From Candidatus Poribacteria bacterium (GTDB lineage Bacteria; Poribacteria; WGA-4E; PCPOR2b), in assembly GCA_003635265.1 (NCBI GenBank), contig PYIZ01000009.1, positions 91,591-155,590 on the forward strand: a stretch of 64,000 nt of DNA, in the 5' to 3' direction. The notes under the pieces were generated by a model. That model had not been told where the DNA came from. It made no database searches and was given only the letters and a program-made list of their open reading frames with translations. The position numbers were made by a program, and so were the translations under genes. How positions within the stretch are numbered: position 1 is the stretch's first letter; every line of letters begins with the position of its first letter. Below, piece by piece: positions 34,412-43,478 of this stretch.

Positions 34412-35158
34412 TTAATCGGTCCTCACATAGGTGTGTGTCAACGGTTCCCAACCGAGCAGTCGCTTGGCTTTTGACAGATTGATCTCTTGCTGTTCCTCGT
34501 CACCGGCGATGAATATGGCATCAAAGCCGGTATGTTCAACGGAAAGTCCCGCGAGGTAAGCCCGCGCAAGATCCTCCTCATCTGTCACCCAGAGATGTCT
34601 ATGACCGGACCTAGGTTGCCCGCGTTGCTCAATCCACTGCTGACGGGTACGGGGACCTGTGATTCGCAGGGCAATGATTGACATATCGTGTTCACGGCAG
34701 AAGTATCGACAGATCCGCTCCCCAAAGCCCTTGGTCAAACCGTATACGCCGGGATTATCGAGTGGGACCTCCTCCTCAGATGGATAACAATTCCGTGTCC
34801 GTTCATGGACGGTGAACGTGCTGGTGTAAATACCGTGCTTGATGCCCTCTTCTTTCGCGGCGTGCAACAGAATATGGAGTCCCATTGCGTTCACTTGATA
34901 GTTAGCGATGACATCATCAAAATTCGCTGATGATGAGGAATCACTGGTGGGACGCTGCATGACCATATAGATGAACGCGTCCATGCCCTTGATCGCCTGT
35001 TGAACGACCTCCGGATCGGTCACCGAACCTTCGATATATTCGACGGTTGGATCTTTGGGTGGAGACAGGTCTAGGATGCGAAACTGGTGATGTGATTTCA
35101 TGTATGGCAGCGTCATAGTCCCGACATGCCCCGCGCCTCCGACGATTAGCACTTTCAT
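34412..35158 (-). CDS. NAD(P)-dependent epimerase (SDR) 2
   Basis: 248 residues with IVGGAGHVG at the N-terminus for NAD(P) and YGLTK as the YxxxK pair. It resembles UDP-sugar or UDP-glucuronate type epimerases but is shorter than usual (250 against about 310), so the C-terminal domain is reduced. It follows the PhyH gene at 35172 by 13 bases; AGGAG before the ATG. The two and the 35980 gene probably form one operon. Substrate unknown. Confidence 0.82.
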   Translation of the reverse strand: MKVLIVGGAGHVGTMTLPYMKSHHQFRILDLSPPKDPTVEYIEGSVTDPEVVQQAIKGMDAFIYMVMQRPTSDSSSSANFDDVIANYQVNAMGLHILLHAAKEEGIKHGIYTSTFTVHERTRNCYPSEEEVPLDNPGVYGLTKGFGERICRYFCREHDMSIIALRITGPRTRQQWIEQRGQPRSGHRHLWVTDEEDLARAYLAGLSVEHTGFDAIFIAGDEEQQEINLSKAKRLLGWEPLTHTYVRTD

Positions 35159-35171
35159 GGTGAATCTTCTC

Positions 35172-35969
35172 CTATTCGTTCACAATCTCACTAAGCGGAC
35201 GAGCGTCGATGAAGAGTTTAGCACCGTGGGTGACATCTGGGGTTGTGTCCATCCCACATAGCCAGTTCCATGTGCGTTGGCGTCGTGCCATGTCGCGGTA
35301 GGACTCGACTTCGTTGGCGTAAAGATGTCGCTCTCGGTTGGCGTAAGGGGGTATCTCCTCCGATTCTATCAGCCAATCCCGCTTCGGCGGCGAATTTCGG
35401 AAGTACGAAAATTTAATCATTCCACGACGCGTCGCGTTCAGTTTTGGCCCCGCCTTGTGCCAGATGCCGTAGTGCGTTAAAACCACCGTCCCGGCGGGAA
35501 CAGTCAAGGAAACCTGCCCCAAAATGTCGCCGTAATGGGCGATTGCTTCTCGGTCCACCAATCGATGATGGGAACCGGGAAGCACCATTGTGGGGCCGTC
35601 TTCAAGTGTGACATCCTGCGGATAGTAGTAACATTGTAGATGATTGACGCCGTAACCGTATTCGGAGAGACCGTCGGAGTGCCATGTCTGGCCGGTGTGC
35701 GGTTCTTCAAACAGATGGTGATGCGCGGTTATCGGAATAAAGAAATTCCGTCCGAGCAGGGAGCGAGCAACGCCAGCGATTTCCGGGTGCAATAGGACTT
35801 CGTTCCGGAATCCGGGCGTACAGGCGAATTCGTTGATGCTGCGACCCGGCAAAGTTTCGCATTGACGATTGAACTCGTCAGAAACAACTCCCTCTAGAAT
35901 CACGGTGCCCCTTGAAATAAAATCCATTACTTGGCTGTCGTTCATGGTGGGTTGAATATCGATCATCAT
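35172..35969 (-). CDS. Phytanoyl-CoA dioxygenase family protein 2
   Basis: 265 residues. WHSDG gives H97 and D99; IWHKAG gives the distal H171, and RR 181-182 follows for 2-oxoglutarate. PGSHHRLV is the loop before the last strands. The text differs from the other PhyH genes in the window. A strong AGGAGG precedes the ATG. Between a small protein gene and an epimerase in an apparent operon, so it may hydroxylate or oxidise the same sugar-like compound, which is only an inference. Confidence 0.88.
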   Translation of the reverse strand: MMIDIQPTMNDSQVMDFISRGTVILEGVVSDEFNRQCETLPGRSINEFACTPGFRNEVLLHPEIAGVARSLLGRNFFIPITAHHHLFEEPHTGQTWHSDGLSEYGYGVNHLQCYYYPQDVTLEDGPTMVLPGSHHRLVDREAIAHYGDILGQVSLTVPAGTVVLTHYGIWHKAGPKLNATRRGMIKFSYFRNSPPKRDWLIESEEIPPYANRERHLYANEVESYRDMARRQRTWNWLCGMDTTPDVTHGAKLFIDARPLSEIVNE

Positions 35970-35979
35970 TTTCCTCCTG

Positions 35980-36348
35980 TCATAGGTCTACAGTCGATTT
36001 TTCCAAGATGAATTCGTAACCCAGATAGGTGTTGTCAATATCCGAAAATTGGTAGAGTTCCGCCCTCGGAAATTGGACAATCCGCCATCCGTCGTTGACC
36101 GCTTCGATAACCGAATCGTATGGTACGTCCTGCGATGGCAGGGTGGGTTCATACGGCACGGTCGGGTCATACAATGCCCAACTGGCAATCGCTGAACGCA
36201 TATTTGTCGACTTTGAATAGAGATATAATACCAGCTGTCTTGGTTCGGTCAGAAGCGCCTCCAACCGTTGAAGGTCGGTTTCCGTGAGGTTACCCGCTTT
36301 AAGTTTTTTACGACTTTCATCCAGCCACTGTTTGACTGTATTTTCCAT
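35980..36348 (-). CDS. Small hypothetical protein, 122 aa
   Basis: 122 residues, soluble, no cysteine pair, no membrane segment. The N-terminal half is helical (KQWLDESRKKLKAGNLTETD) and the C-terminal half holds EAVNDGWRIVQFPRAELYQF and TYLGYEFILEK, a beta pattern. I do not recognise the family; it is adjacent to and co-directional with the PhyH gene, 10 bases apart. It may be an accessory or regulatory partner. Confidence 0.6.
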   Translation of the reverse strand: MENTVKQWLDESRKKLKAGNLTETDLQRLEALLTEPRQLVLYLYSKSTNMRSAIASWALYDPTVPYEPTLPSQDVPYDSVIEAVNDGWRIVQFPRAELYQFSDIDNTYLGYEFILEKSTVDL

Positions 36349-36375
36349 TGTATTTATCCCTGTCTCTTAAAACTG

Positions 36376-37377
36376 TTAATCCCAATCAAATACTACCTTG
36401 CCGCATCTCGCTTCGTCCGCGATGCGGAGTGCTTCGACGCCATCATCAACGCGGAAATGGTGCGTCACCGCCGGGGCAAACGTCAATCCTGTTTGGGCGC
36501 AGTACCGCACAAAATCTTTCAGCCATCCAATTGGAAATACGACAGATCCCATCAGGGTGATCCGGCGATAAACCATGTCACCCGGATTGATAACCTTGTC
36601 ATCGCTCCCGACTCCGACAAGTGCGGCTTTCCCTTCGCGGCGTAGCGATGGGATGATACTGCTTCGCCCGCCGGTGCTTCCAGAGGTTTCGACAACATAA
36701 TCCACCCCTTCCGTTCCACTGAATGCTACCACTGCTTCAACCGGATCTTCTGTTGCGGCATTGACGGTAGCATCCGCACCGCATCTCTTAGCAACCTCGA
36801 TGCGTTCTTCCATGACATCAACGCCAATAACTCGTGTCCCCATCGACTTCGCAATACGCACGGTGCTCAAACCGACAGGACCTAGACCGTATACCGCAAT
36901 CGTTTGCGGGAAATACTGTTCTACACCCAATCGTCTCAAGGCGGCGTACGCTGTTGTTCCGACACAGGCGAAAAAGGGACCATCAATGAAGTCGATCTGA
37001 TCCGGGAGTACCACACAATTCCGTTCATTCGCAACGACATACTCGCCAAATGCCCCGCTGACTACCTTATCGTCCGGGCACCACACGAAATCGCCCAATG
37101 AACAGTAGTAGCACTGTCCACACCCTTGATGGTGATGGACGGTCACCCGGTCGCCTACCTTGAGGTTGGTTACATTCAGTCCTAATTTTTCAACAACGCC
37201 AGACGACTCATGCCCTTGTACCCAATCTCTCGGCTCCGGGGGGCGATACACGTGGAGATCACTGCCACAGATCCCCGATACCTTCATCTGAATCCGAACT
37301 TCTCCATTCCCCGGCTCCGGGGTAGGAACCTCTTTGACAGCACATTGGCGGTTACCTAAAAAAACAATACCTTTCAT
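36376..37377 (-). CDS. Zinc-dependent alcohol dehydrogenase (MDR)
   Basis: 333 residues from the ATG at 37377; the ORF extends 24 codons further but GGAG lies nine bases before this ATG. Catalytic zinc text CGSDLHVY and GHESSG, structural zinc cysteines CGQCYYCSLGDFVWC, and GLGPVGLSTVRIA for NAD. A typical sorbitol/threonine-type dehydrogenase. It follows the hypothetical 35980 gene's start side by 27 bases; all lie on the minus strand and may be one operon. Substrate unknown. Confidence 0.88.
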   Translation of the reverse strand: MKGIVFLGNRQCAVKEVPTPEPGNGEVRIQMKVSGICGSDLHVYRPPEPRDWVQGHESSGVVEKLGLNVTNLKVGDRVTVHHHQGCGQCYYCSLGDFVWCPDDKVVSGAFGEYVVANERNCVVLPDQIDFIDGPFFACVGTTAYAALRRLGVEQYFPQTIAVYGLGPVGLSTVRIAKSMGTRVIGVDVMEERIEVAKRCGADATVNAATEDPVEAVVAFSGTEGVDYVVETSGSTGGRSSIIPSLRREGKAALVGVGSDDKVINPGDMVYRRITLMGSVVFPIGWLKDFVRYCAQTGLTFAPAVTHHFRVDDGVEALRIADEARCGKVVFDWD

Positions 37378-37518
37378 CGTTAGTGCTCCAATCAACCCGT
37401 TGGTTTGCAGTAGGGAACAACGATTATTGTTCTTTGCAATTCCTTTCAAATTTAATAGGACTTATACATTTCAGCGTGGGGCAAGATGCCCGCCTACAGT
37501 TGGCTGCGTAGAGCTCAA
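37378..37518. other. Spacer with repeat copies
   Basis: A degraded family 1 palindrome (37410-37436, TAGGGAACAACGATTATTG) and family 6 hairpin (37476-37497). No gene. Confidence 0.5.
37476..37497. repeat. Hairpin repeat family 6, copy 1
   Basis: GTGGGGCAAGATGCCCGCCTAC; similar to GGGCGGAGCAAGATGCCCCGCC at 42232 and ATCGGGCAAGATACCCGACC at 40751. The shared core is GGGCAAGATRCCC with CCTAC on the right. Confidence 0.6.
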
Positions 37519-38934
37519 TTAAGTTGAAATTGAATCGAACCAGTAGGAGTAAAGCCGTCCGTTTCGCAGAGTGAAGCGGAGACGGATGGTTCGCCCCAGA
37601 AAATCCGCGATATTGCCTTCAGTCCATGCAATCCGTGCAGCTGGGTAGTCCCCATGAAGTCGGGCGGAGGCGGCGAGTGTATCGCCATCGCTGGAAAGCA
37701 TTTCAACGCCCAGCTCGCCGTTAGGTACATCGATGTTAACGAAGAGTGAATTGCCGTTCAGCGTAAAGGGCTCCGTGCAAATAGTGCCGGCTTCCTCCCC
37801 GGCATCAAGGGAGATAAACCCGTCGCGCCGCAGGACTGCCAGACAAACTGCGCCGGTGTCAGGATGGTAGTCATCGTACCCCGGCACGTCGCCAGAGGTG
37901 ATGAAGGCGTACTGCTTGGTGCCTGTGTAGTAGAACCACAGTTCATTACCTCGCACAACAGCGTTGGAGGGACCGAGTAACCCTTGCAGGTCGTAGGCAC
38001 CGCCACCCAACGTTGAGGTCTCAATGAATGGCTTGCGTTCGCCGAGGCGAATCCAGTTTTTCAAATCGCGGCTACAGACCATTTGGATATTGTAGAAGCC
38101 GGTATAATCTCCGTACTGTCTGACGCACTCTAGGATGTACGGTGATAGACGTAATCTATCAAATCCGGGCCAGTCGGTAGGGACTTTACCGGTGTGATGG
38201 TACATGGACGGCAGCCCGATATATATTCCCTCGTACCGAAATACGCCCATATTGTAGATTTGTACGCTGTAATGTTCGGGCGTATTGTATTCCGTTTGAC
38301 GGAGGTTGGGATTGGTGAGTCGCGCTTCGATAACGTCTCTGCCCATCTCCTGATCCATTGCATCGGCGTGGAAAACAAGCCCATAATCATCCCAATGTTC
38401 AAAATCTGTGCTAGTAGCCATTGCGAGTGATCTACCGTAGGGGCCGGTACGTTTCACAGTGTGGATGAACAAACCCTCCTGTTCACTGTAGGAGAAGTTC
38501 CCCTCATCTGAGCTGGGCACGGGGGGCACATCCAGCTTTGTCCAATTCACACCGTCCGGTGAGACTGCGAAACCTGCATTGAGAAGCGCCGCTTTGTATC
38601 TCCTGTTCGGATCCGGATCGTTTGCATCACGAACCGCCATTGTCCCCGCAATGTTTGGTTCAGATCGCGGTGTCCAGTGCAGCCCGTCCGTGCTGACCCG
38701 ATAACTCTCATCCGTCCCGATAACCCAGAATTTATAAACCCTCTCTTCTGGATCCCAAGCCGGTGCGGTGCGCGTTTGGATCGTCTGGGTCGGATTCGCA
38801 CTCCGAACCACCGCGCCCTTCTTGGAAGGTTGGTGCAGCGTCCGGGTGAGGTTCTCAAGGCGTTCAATCCCGAAATCGTCGAGAAAGAGTTGTCGCTGGT
38901 TGCACGGGACACTGAATTCTGTTGTATCGTTCAT
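37519..38934 (-). CDS. Five-bladed propeller hydrolase-like protein 1 (GH32/43-like)
   Basis: 471 residues from the ATG at 38934, which has AGAAGGGA before it; the ORF goes ten codons further. Repeated blades carry S.DG..W text: VSTDGLHWTPR, VSPDGVNWTKL, TSTDFEHWDDY, CSRDLKNWIRL. That is the layout of GH32/43/62/68 propellers and of sialidase-like proteins; the acidic catalytic residues cannot be placed. A paralogue is at 58609-60129 with the same LFFDD opening (LFLDDF here). No signal peptide. Its neighbour UxuA-like enzyme and alcohol dehydrogenase suggest sugar breakdown. Confidence 0.6.
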   Translation of the reverse strand: MNDTTEFSVPCNQRQLFLDDFGIERLENLTRTLHQPSKKGAVVRSANPTQTIQTRTAPAWDPEERVYKFWVIGTDESYRVSTDGLHWTPRSEPNIAGTMAVRDANDPDPNRRYKAALLNAGFAVSPDGVNWTKLDVPPVPSSDEGNFSYSEQEGLFIHTVKRTGPYGRSLAMATSTDFEHWDDYGLVFHADAMDQEMGRDVIEARLTNPNLRQTEYNTPEHYSVQIYNMGVFRYEGIYIGLPSMYHHTGKVPTDWPGFDRLRLSPYILECVRQYGDYTGFYNIQMVCSRDLKNWIRLGERKPFIETSTLGGGAYDLQGLLGPSNAVVRGNELWFYYTGTKQYAFITSGDVPGYDDYHPDTGAVCLAVLRRDGFISLDAGEEAGTICTEPFTLNGNSLFVNIDVPNGELGVEMLSSDGDTLAASARLHGDYPAARIAWTEGNIADFLGRTIRLRFTLRNGRLYSYWFDSIST

Positions 38935-38990
38935 ACAAGGTTCCCTTCTGTTAAGGGATTGCAAAAATGGATGAGCCTAGCTTCACACGC

Positions 38991-39980
38991 CTATGACGAA
39001 GGTTCGTTAATTGCCTGTATCAGTGCGTGAATATAACCGAAGCAGTACCCGAAGCCGACGCCACCGGGATTTTCACCGGAAATTCCCGGCACATGGTCTG
39101 GCATGATCATGTAGGGATAGTCAACCTCCTTGAGCGTACGCAACGCTTTGAGCATATTCACATCGCCTTCGTCTGGAAAGACTTCAACGAAATCGAGGAG
39201 ACCGCCCTTGATGTTACGGAAGTGGATGTTAAACAGCTTCTTTCGCTCGCCAAAGTAGCGGAGAATATCGTAGAGATCTTGCCCCGGATTTTCCAGCGAT
39301 TCCGACACCGTCCCAATGCAGAAATTTAGTCCATGGTAAGGGCTCTCGTGCATGTGGACGAATTTCTTGAGCCCCTCAACCGTGCCCATGACTCTGGCAA
39401 CGCCTCGATATAGCCGATCACCGATGCTCGGATCCTGTGGGTGGCAAGCGAGTCGTACCTTGTACTCCTCAGCCACGGGGACAACTCGTGAAAGGAAATG
39501 GTCAATTCGTTCCCACATCTCGTCCGCGTCGGCGGGACCATCTTCAAACTCGTCCAGTGTCTGATCAAGTTTATGATACTCAAACGACGACAGGCTTGCG
39601 CCGCCCCGTCCAAACCGCCTTCCTGTTCGTAGATGACCAAGAATTGTGATGTTGTACCGTCCGGCTGGAATGCCCGCCCGCGACATATTGCGGAGCAGAT
39701 CACAGATTTGGTCAATTTCCCGATCCCGCTCTGGACTGGGCCCGAGGAAAACGTGAGGCGCGTCTTGGGTTCTCGCAGGTCCTGATGCCAACGGTAGGAT
39801 CATCATATCGAGCGAAATGTCTAGGGAAGCTAATTTCTCCTTAAACTGTGATAGAGAGTCTGCATCCCAATCCAGCCAGTTACCGGGTGGATTGGCTGAA
39901 ACATGATTAACACCCAACTGGGGAAGCACTTTGTAGGCGTCCCAGTTATCTCCTGAAAGATTTTGTGTGCCAACGTGCAT
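38991..39980 (-). CDS. Mannonate dehydratase-like TIM-barrel protein
   Basis: 329 residues. UxuA-type text is clear: ACHPQDPS, NIHFRNIKG, FPDEGDVNM and MIMPDHVPG, which in the family hold a metal and the substrate carboxylate. It would convert D-mannonate or a similar sugar acid to 2-keto-3-deoxy acid. AAAGGAG six bases before the ATG. Upstream of the propeller protein on the same strand with a 56-base gap. The ManD/RspA-type enolase superfamily enzyme at 40884 could act on a similar acid. Confidence 0.82.
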   Translation of the reverse strand: MHVGTQNLSGDNWDAYKVLPQLGVNHVSANPPGNWLDWDADSLSQFKEKLASLDISLDMMILPLASGPARTQDAPHVFLGPSPERDREIDQICDLLRNMSRAGIPAGRYNITILGHLRTGRRFGRGGASLSSFEYHKLDQTLDEFEDGPADADEMWERIDHFLSRVVPVAEEYKVRLACHPQDPSIGDRLYRGVARVMGTVEGLKKFVHMHESPYHGLNFCIGTVSESLENPGQDLYDILRYFGERKKLFNIHFRNIKGGLLDFVEVFPDEGDVNMLKALRTLKEVDYPYMIMPDHVPGISGENPGGVGFGYCFGYIHALIQAINEPSS

Positions 39981-40118
39981 TTTGAACTCCTTTGGTTGTG
40001 AAAGATTCCGATATTATCGGGGGAGGTTATACAATTTCTGCTCCTTGCAAGGACGATATCCTCGTCAACTTACAATAAGAATTAATAACTCATGGCGCAT
40101 TGGAAATTTCAAATCCTA
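39981..40118. other. Short spacer
   Basis: AT-rich. Nothing recognised. Confidence 0.35.
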
Positions 40119-40558
40119 TTACTTTTTATCTTTATTATTAAAACGCTGGACTACCCAATCGCCTCCGTGATTTTTGGAGACTTCAGTTGATTCTTCGTAG
40201 CTGTCTGATGTATATTTTGCGATGACTTTTCTCCAAAATGCCTGTGCTGCTTTGTTAGATGGCGATTGCATAACTTCCCAATTCCCTCTAAATCGATCAA
40301 ATATGTATTCGGCGACGTATCTGCCAAGTCCTTTACGTCTGTACTTCTGAAGAATAAAGAATTCGGCGATGTTATAATCCACCAAAGTGTTGACACCTAT
40401 GTTGTCGATAAGCACAAACCCAGCGAGATGATGATCTACTCTCACGACAAAGGCGTATTTGTCATCATCCTTCCAAAATCTAGATAGATCGCCGAATGCA
40501 TATCCCTCAAATCATCCACTTTCCGGACAATTCCAGCCTGTAACTGTGGATAGGTCAT
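40119..40558 (-). pseudogene. GNAT acetyltransferase, frameshifted
   Basis: The open part (from 40445) gives 108 residues: AEFFILQKYRRKGLGRYVAEYIF is the acetyl-CoA loop (Q/RxxGxG/A), and QSPSNKAAQAFWRKV is the last GNAT helix. Going further 5', the frame continues FEGYAFGDLSRFWKDDDKYAF and hits a TGA; in another frame an ATG at 40558 starts MTYPQLQAGIVRKVDD. Joined by one base change near 40515, they give a complete 145-residue N-acetyltransferase. So the gene is frameshifted, or the sequence has one error. Confidence 0.65.
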
Positions 40559-40750
40559 AGTAATACAATCTGAATAAATTGTTAACTACAGACACCTCCT
40601 TTTCTTGAGCCTCTATAATTTCAATTCTCATCTTTCGGCTGCGCTTTTTTGAGAATGGACATCTCCGTAGGATGTACCTCTCTCCGTCTGTAAAATGTCA
40701 ACAATTCGTAGGTTGGATTTCCTAGCCTAATAGATGCGGATTGTCATGAG

Positions 40751-40773
40751 ATCGGGCAAGATACCCGACCTAC
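40751..40773. repeat. Hairpin repeat family 6, copy 2
   Basis: ATCGGGCAAGATACCCGACC followed by TAC; stem TCGGG/CCCGA. Confidence 0.55.
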
Positions 40774-40814
40774 GGGAACTGGTCTCAGCTCCAATAGATT
40801 GGGGTTTTCAACCT

Positions 40815-40870
40815 GTAGGTCAAGATTCATATCTCGACATCCAAATGTCGATTTTGGAAAATCGACCTAC
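40815..40870. repeat. GTAGGTC inverted repeat
   Basis: Starts GTAGGTCAAGATTCAT and ends AAAATCGACCTAC, so the ends can pair over GTAGGT. A copy with the same order is at 3398-3483. Confidence 0.55.
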
Positions 40871-40883
40871 AAAAATCCCATGT

Positions 40884-42086
40884 TTAGGGGCGTGTTGGGC
40901 TGCCATCTGGTAGGCGGGTCTGCGTCCACCATTCAACCTCGTCCTGACATGGATATTTCGCTGCCAGATCTTCGTTGATGTCGATTCCCAATCCCGGTTT
41001 GTCGCTGGGATACATGTATCCATTCCGAACTTCTGGCAGACCGGGGAAAATCTCATACATGTGTTCGGGGAAGTTACACCATTCCTGAATCCCGAAGTTG
41101 GGTGCCCATAGGTCTAAGTGCAGGTTCGCGGCGTGCCCTACCGGCGACGTGTCGCCGGGTCCGTGCCACGCGGTGCGGACACCGTACATGTTGGCAAATG
41201 CTGCGACATGACGTGCGGGTGTCAGTCCACCCATCTGGCTGACATGCATCCGGATAAAGTCGATCAGGCGACCGGCGATTAACGGTTGCCACTCGCGGGG
41301 ATTGTTGAACAGCTCACCCATCGCAATCGGGGTACAACACTGTTGGCGCATGTTGGCGAACCATTCCAGATCCTCTGGAGCAAGCGGATCCTCCAGAAAG
41401 AAGAGATTGAACGGTTCTACATTTTTAGCAAACTTGACTGCGTCGATGGGGTGCAACCGCTCATGAATATCGTGCAATAGTTCAACTTCATCCCCCACTT
41501 CAGCTCGGACATGCTCAATCATCCGCAATATATTCAGCGTGTACTCCCGTGGGTCAAAGTATGCCCCATCAGGCGCCCCTTCCGGTTTAACGATTCGACT
41601 CGCCTCACCACCGTAGCCACCCATCTGAATCCGAATGTAGCGGTAGCCGTTTTCCATGAATTGCCGGACGCTATCGGCGATGGCTTCGGGTGAATTGCCG
41701 CCCGCGTGGCCGTAGACCGCAGCCGCTTCACGGCATTTCCCACCCAAAAGCTCATAAACCGGCATCCCTGCCTGTTTCCCTTTGATGTCCCATAGTGCTT
41801 GATCTGCACCGGAGATTGCGTTGCTCAAAACGGGTCCGTTACGCCAGTAGCTATGCACCATCCCCATCTGCCAGATCTCCTCAATGCGGGAGACATCTCG
41901 CCCGATCAGGAAGGGTTTCAGGTGTTTTTCCATCGCGGTGACGACAGCATGAAATCGCTGCGTAAAGGTCGCGCAGCCCAAACCGTACAACCCCGGCTCC
42001 GAGGTGATAATTTTGACGATAACCAACCGTGAGCCAGCCGGTTGCGTCGTGATTGTCTGAACATCTTTAATTGTTACTTCAGCCAT
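40884..42086 (-). CDS. ManD/RspA-type enolase superfamily dehydratase
   Basis: 400 residues, family length. Starvation-sensing RspA/D-mannonate dehydratase text: GLYGLGCATFTQR, AISGADQALWDIKGK, LLHDIHERL (D and H), FFLEDPL (E), IAMGELFNN (E) and TAWHGPGD (H). The three acids are the Mg ligands; His in HDIH and WHGPGD fit proton transfer. D-mannonate or D-gluconate is the usual substrate in this branch, many members being slow enzymes. With the UxuA-like gene nearby, it implies sugar acid use. GAAAGG before the ATG. Confidence 0.88.
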   Translation of the reverse strand: MAEVTIKDVQTITTQPAGSRLVIVKIITSEPGLYGLGCATFTQRFHAVVTAMEKHLKPFLIGRDVSRIEEIWQMGMVHSYWRNGPVLSNAISGADQALWDIKGKQAGMPVYELLGGKCREAAAVYGHAGGNSPEAIADSVRQFMENGYRYIRIQMGGYGGEASRIVKPEGAPDGAYFDPREYTLNILRMIEHVRAEVGDEVELLHDIHERLHPIDAVKFAKNVEPFNLFFLEDPLAPEDLEWFANMRQQCCTPIAMGELFNNPREWQPLIAGRLIDFIRMHVSQMGGLTPARHVAAFANMYGVRTAWHGPGDTSPVGHAANLHLDLWAPNFGIQEWCNFPEHMYEIFPGLPEVRNGYMYPSDKPGLGIDINEDLAAKYPCQDEVEWWTQTRLPDGSPTRP

Positions 42087-42124
42087 ATAAATCCTTTCTC
42101 CCCAGTTAGGAATGAACTTGGTAA

Positions 42125-42144
42125 GGAACGCAGATCTGCGTTCC
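42125..42144. repeat. Palindrome family 1, variant
   Basis: GGAACGCAGATCTGCGTTCC, a perfect 20-base palindrome followed by CTAC. Same outer bases as the copies at 2264 and 27608, with a different centre. Confidence 0.7.
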
Positions 42145-42231
42145 CTACACTTAATCTAGTGGGGCCCTTTGTGAGGATATAATCTTTTGGCTCATGTAAA
42201 AACTAAAGTGCAATTACAGTGAACGCGTTGA

Positions 42232-42256
42232 GGGCGGAGCAAGATGCCCCGCCTAC
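42232..42256. repeat. Hairpin repeat family 6, copy 3
   Basis: GGGCGGAGCAAGATGCCCCG followed by CCTAC. Confidence 0.55.
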
Positions 42257-42317
42257 GGTTTTTGAGGTAAGTTGGTGCTGTTACACTAATTCGTTACATG
42301 AGCTAATCTTTTTTCTG

Positions 42318-42346
42318 TTGCTCTAGTTGGATAGATTTGCTAAAAT
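42318..42346 (+). promoter_or_regulatory. Promoter for gluconolactonase-like gene
   Basis: TTGCTC (42318-42323), 17-base spacer, TAAAAT (42341-42346), about 68 bases before the ATG. Four and five of six. Confidence 0.4.
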
Positions 42347-42413
42347 CCTCTCGCTGCCGAACAATAACATTACATCAAGAACAATAACACAATACCAAAG
42401 GAAGGAATGAGAT

Positions 42414-43478
42414 ATGTTGAGAATCCAATCGCTTCAACTCAAGTGTTTCTGTTTTGCCTTTGTTCTAATCGTCGGTCTTGCTGCCCCTGTAACAGGACTG
42501 GCTGATGCACACTCGTCAATGCCGAGCGGGGATGCAGACATCGTTTCCCCAGATGCCAAACTGGAGGTGTTGTTCAGCGATGCGTTCTTCACAGAGGGAG
42601 CAGCTGTGGCACCGGATGGTAGCGTCTATTTCAGTGACATTACCTTTACGCATGGGTCAGATATGCAGGCGGGACACATCTGGAGATATGATCCCAAGAC
42701 CGGAACCGCTTCCGTTTTCCGCTCGCCGAGCGGGATGTCCAACGGCATCAAGTTTGACTCTCAAGGACGGATGATTGTCGCCGAAGGCGCGGACTTCGGT
42801 GGACGCCGCGTGACCCGGACAGACATGACGACAGGCAAAAGTGAGATCATCGCCGGCCTGTATGAGGGTAAACCGTTTAATGCACCCAACGACATCACTA
42901 TTGATGAAAAAGGGCGTATCTATTTCAGCGATCCCCGGTATTTGGGGCATGAGCCGATAGATCAACCAATCATGGCGGTATACCGGATTGATCCAGATGG
43001 CTCAATCCACCGCATTGTCACTGATGCGGGCAAGCCGAACGGCGTCGCGGTGTCGCCCGACCAAAAGTCACTATACGTAGTCAGCAATGACAACGGAATG
43101 ACCGGCATCGGTCGAATACCCGAAGAGACACCGCTTCATAGAGGGCGTATGGCGTTGCTAGCGTACGATTTGGCAGAGGACGGGACTGCCACGTTTCGGA
43201 AAGTGTTGGTTGACTACGCCCCACAAGATGGACCTGATGGACTAGTCGTCGATGTAGACGGAAACCTTTATGTCGCCGTGCGCGATATCACTCGACCGGG
43301 GATCGTTGTCTACTCGCCTGAAGGGGAGGAACTAGCATATATCCCAACGACACCGGAACTTCCGACCAATGTTGCGTTTGGTCGTGGAGATGAGAGCAAG
43401 ACGCTGTATGTTACATCAGGAAACAGTCTCTACCAGATCAAGGTGATGAAAGACGGTTATCATTTACCCTCAAAATGA
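42414..43478 (+). CDS. Secreted SMP-30/gluconolactonase-like protein
   Basis: 354 residues with a signal peptide (about 8-30: LKCFCFAFVLIVGLAAPVTGLA). Six-blade propeller of the SMP-30/gluconolaconase family: FFTEGAAVAPDGSVYFSD (metal Glu), GKPFNAPNDITIDEKGRIYFSD (Asn/Asp) and DGPDGLVVDVDGNLYVAV (Asp). They hydrolyse sugar lactones in a Ca- or Zn-dependent way; here likely in the periplasm. It lies beside sugar-acid dehydratases. AAGGAATGAG precedes the ATG. Confidence 0.88.
   Translation: MLRIQSLQLKCFCFAFVLIVGLAAPVTGLADAHSSMPSGDADIVSPDAKLEVLFSDAFFTEGAAVAPDGSVYFSDITFTHGSDMQAGHIWRYDPKTGTASVFRSPSGMSNGIKFDSQGRMIVAEGADFGGRRVTRTDMTTGKSEIIAGLYEGKPFNAPNDITIDEKGRIYFSDPRYLGHEPIDQPIMAVYRIDPDGSIHRIVTDAGKPNGVAVSPDQKSLYVVSNDNGMTGIGRIPEETPLHRGRMALLAYDLAEDGTATFRKVLVDYAPQDGPDGLVVDVDGNLYVAVRDITRPGIVVYSPEGEELAYIPTTPELPTNVAFGRGDESKTLYVTSGNSLYQIKVMKDGYHLPSK

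Larger units (their letters stand above)
40559..40883. other. 325-base spacer with repeats
   Basis: Has family 6 hairpin (40751-40773) and the GTAGGTC-type inverted repeat (40815-40870). An AGGAGG at about 40600 is too far to serve the GNAT gene. No other gene. Confidence 0.5.
42087..42413. other. 327-base divergent spacer
   Basis: Has palindrome family 1 variant (42125-42144), family 6 hairpin (42232-42256) and a likely promoter (42318-42346) for the gluconolactonase-like gene. Confidence 0.5.
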
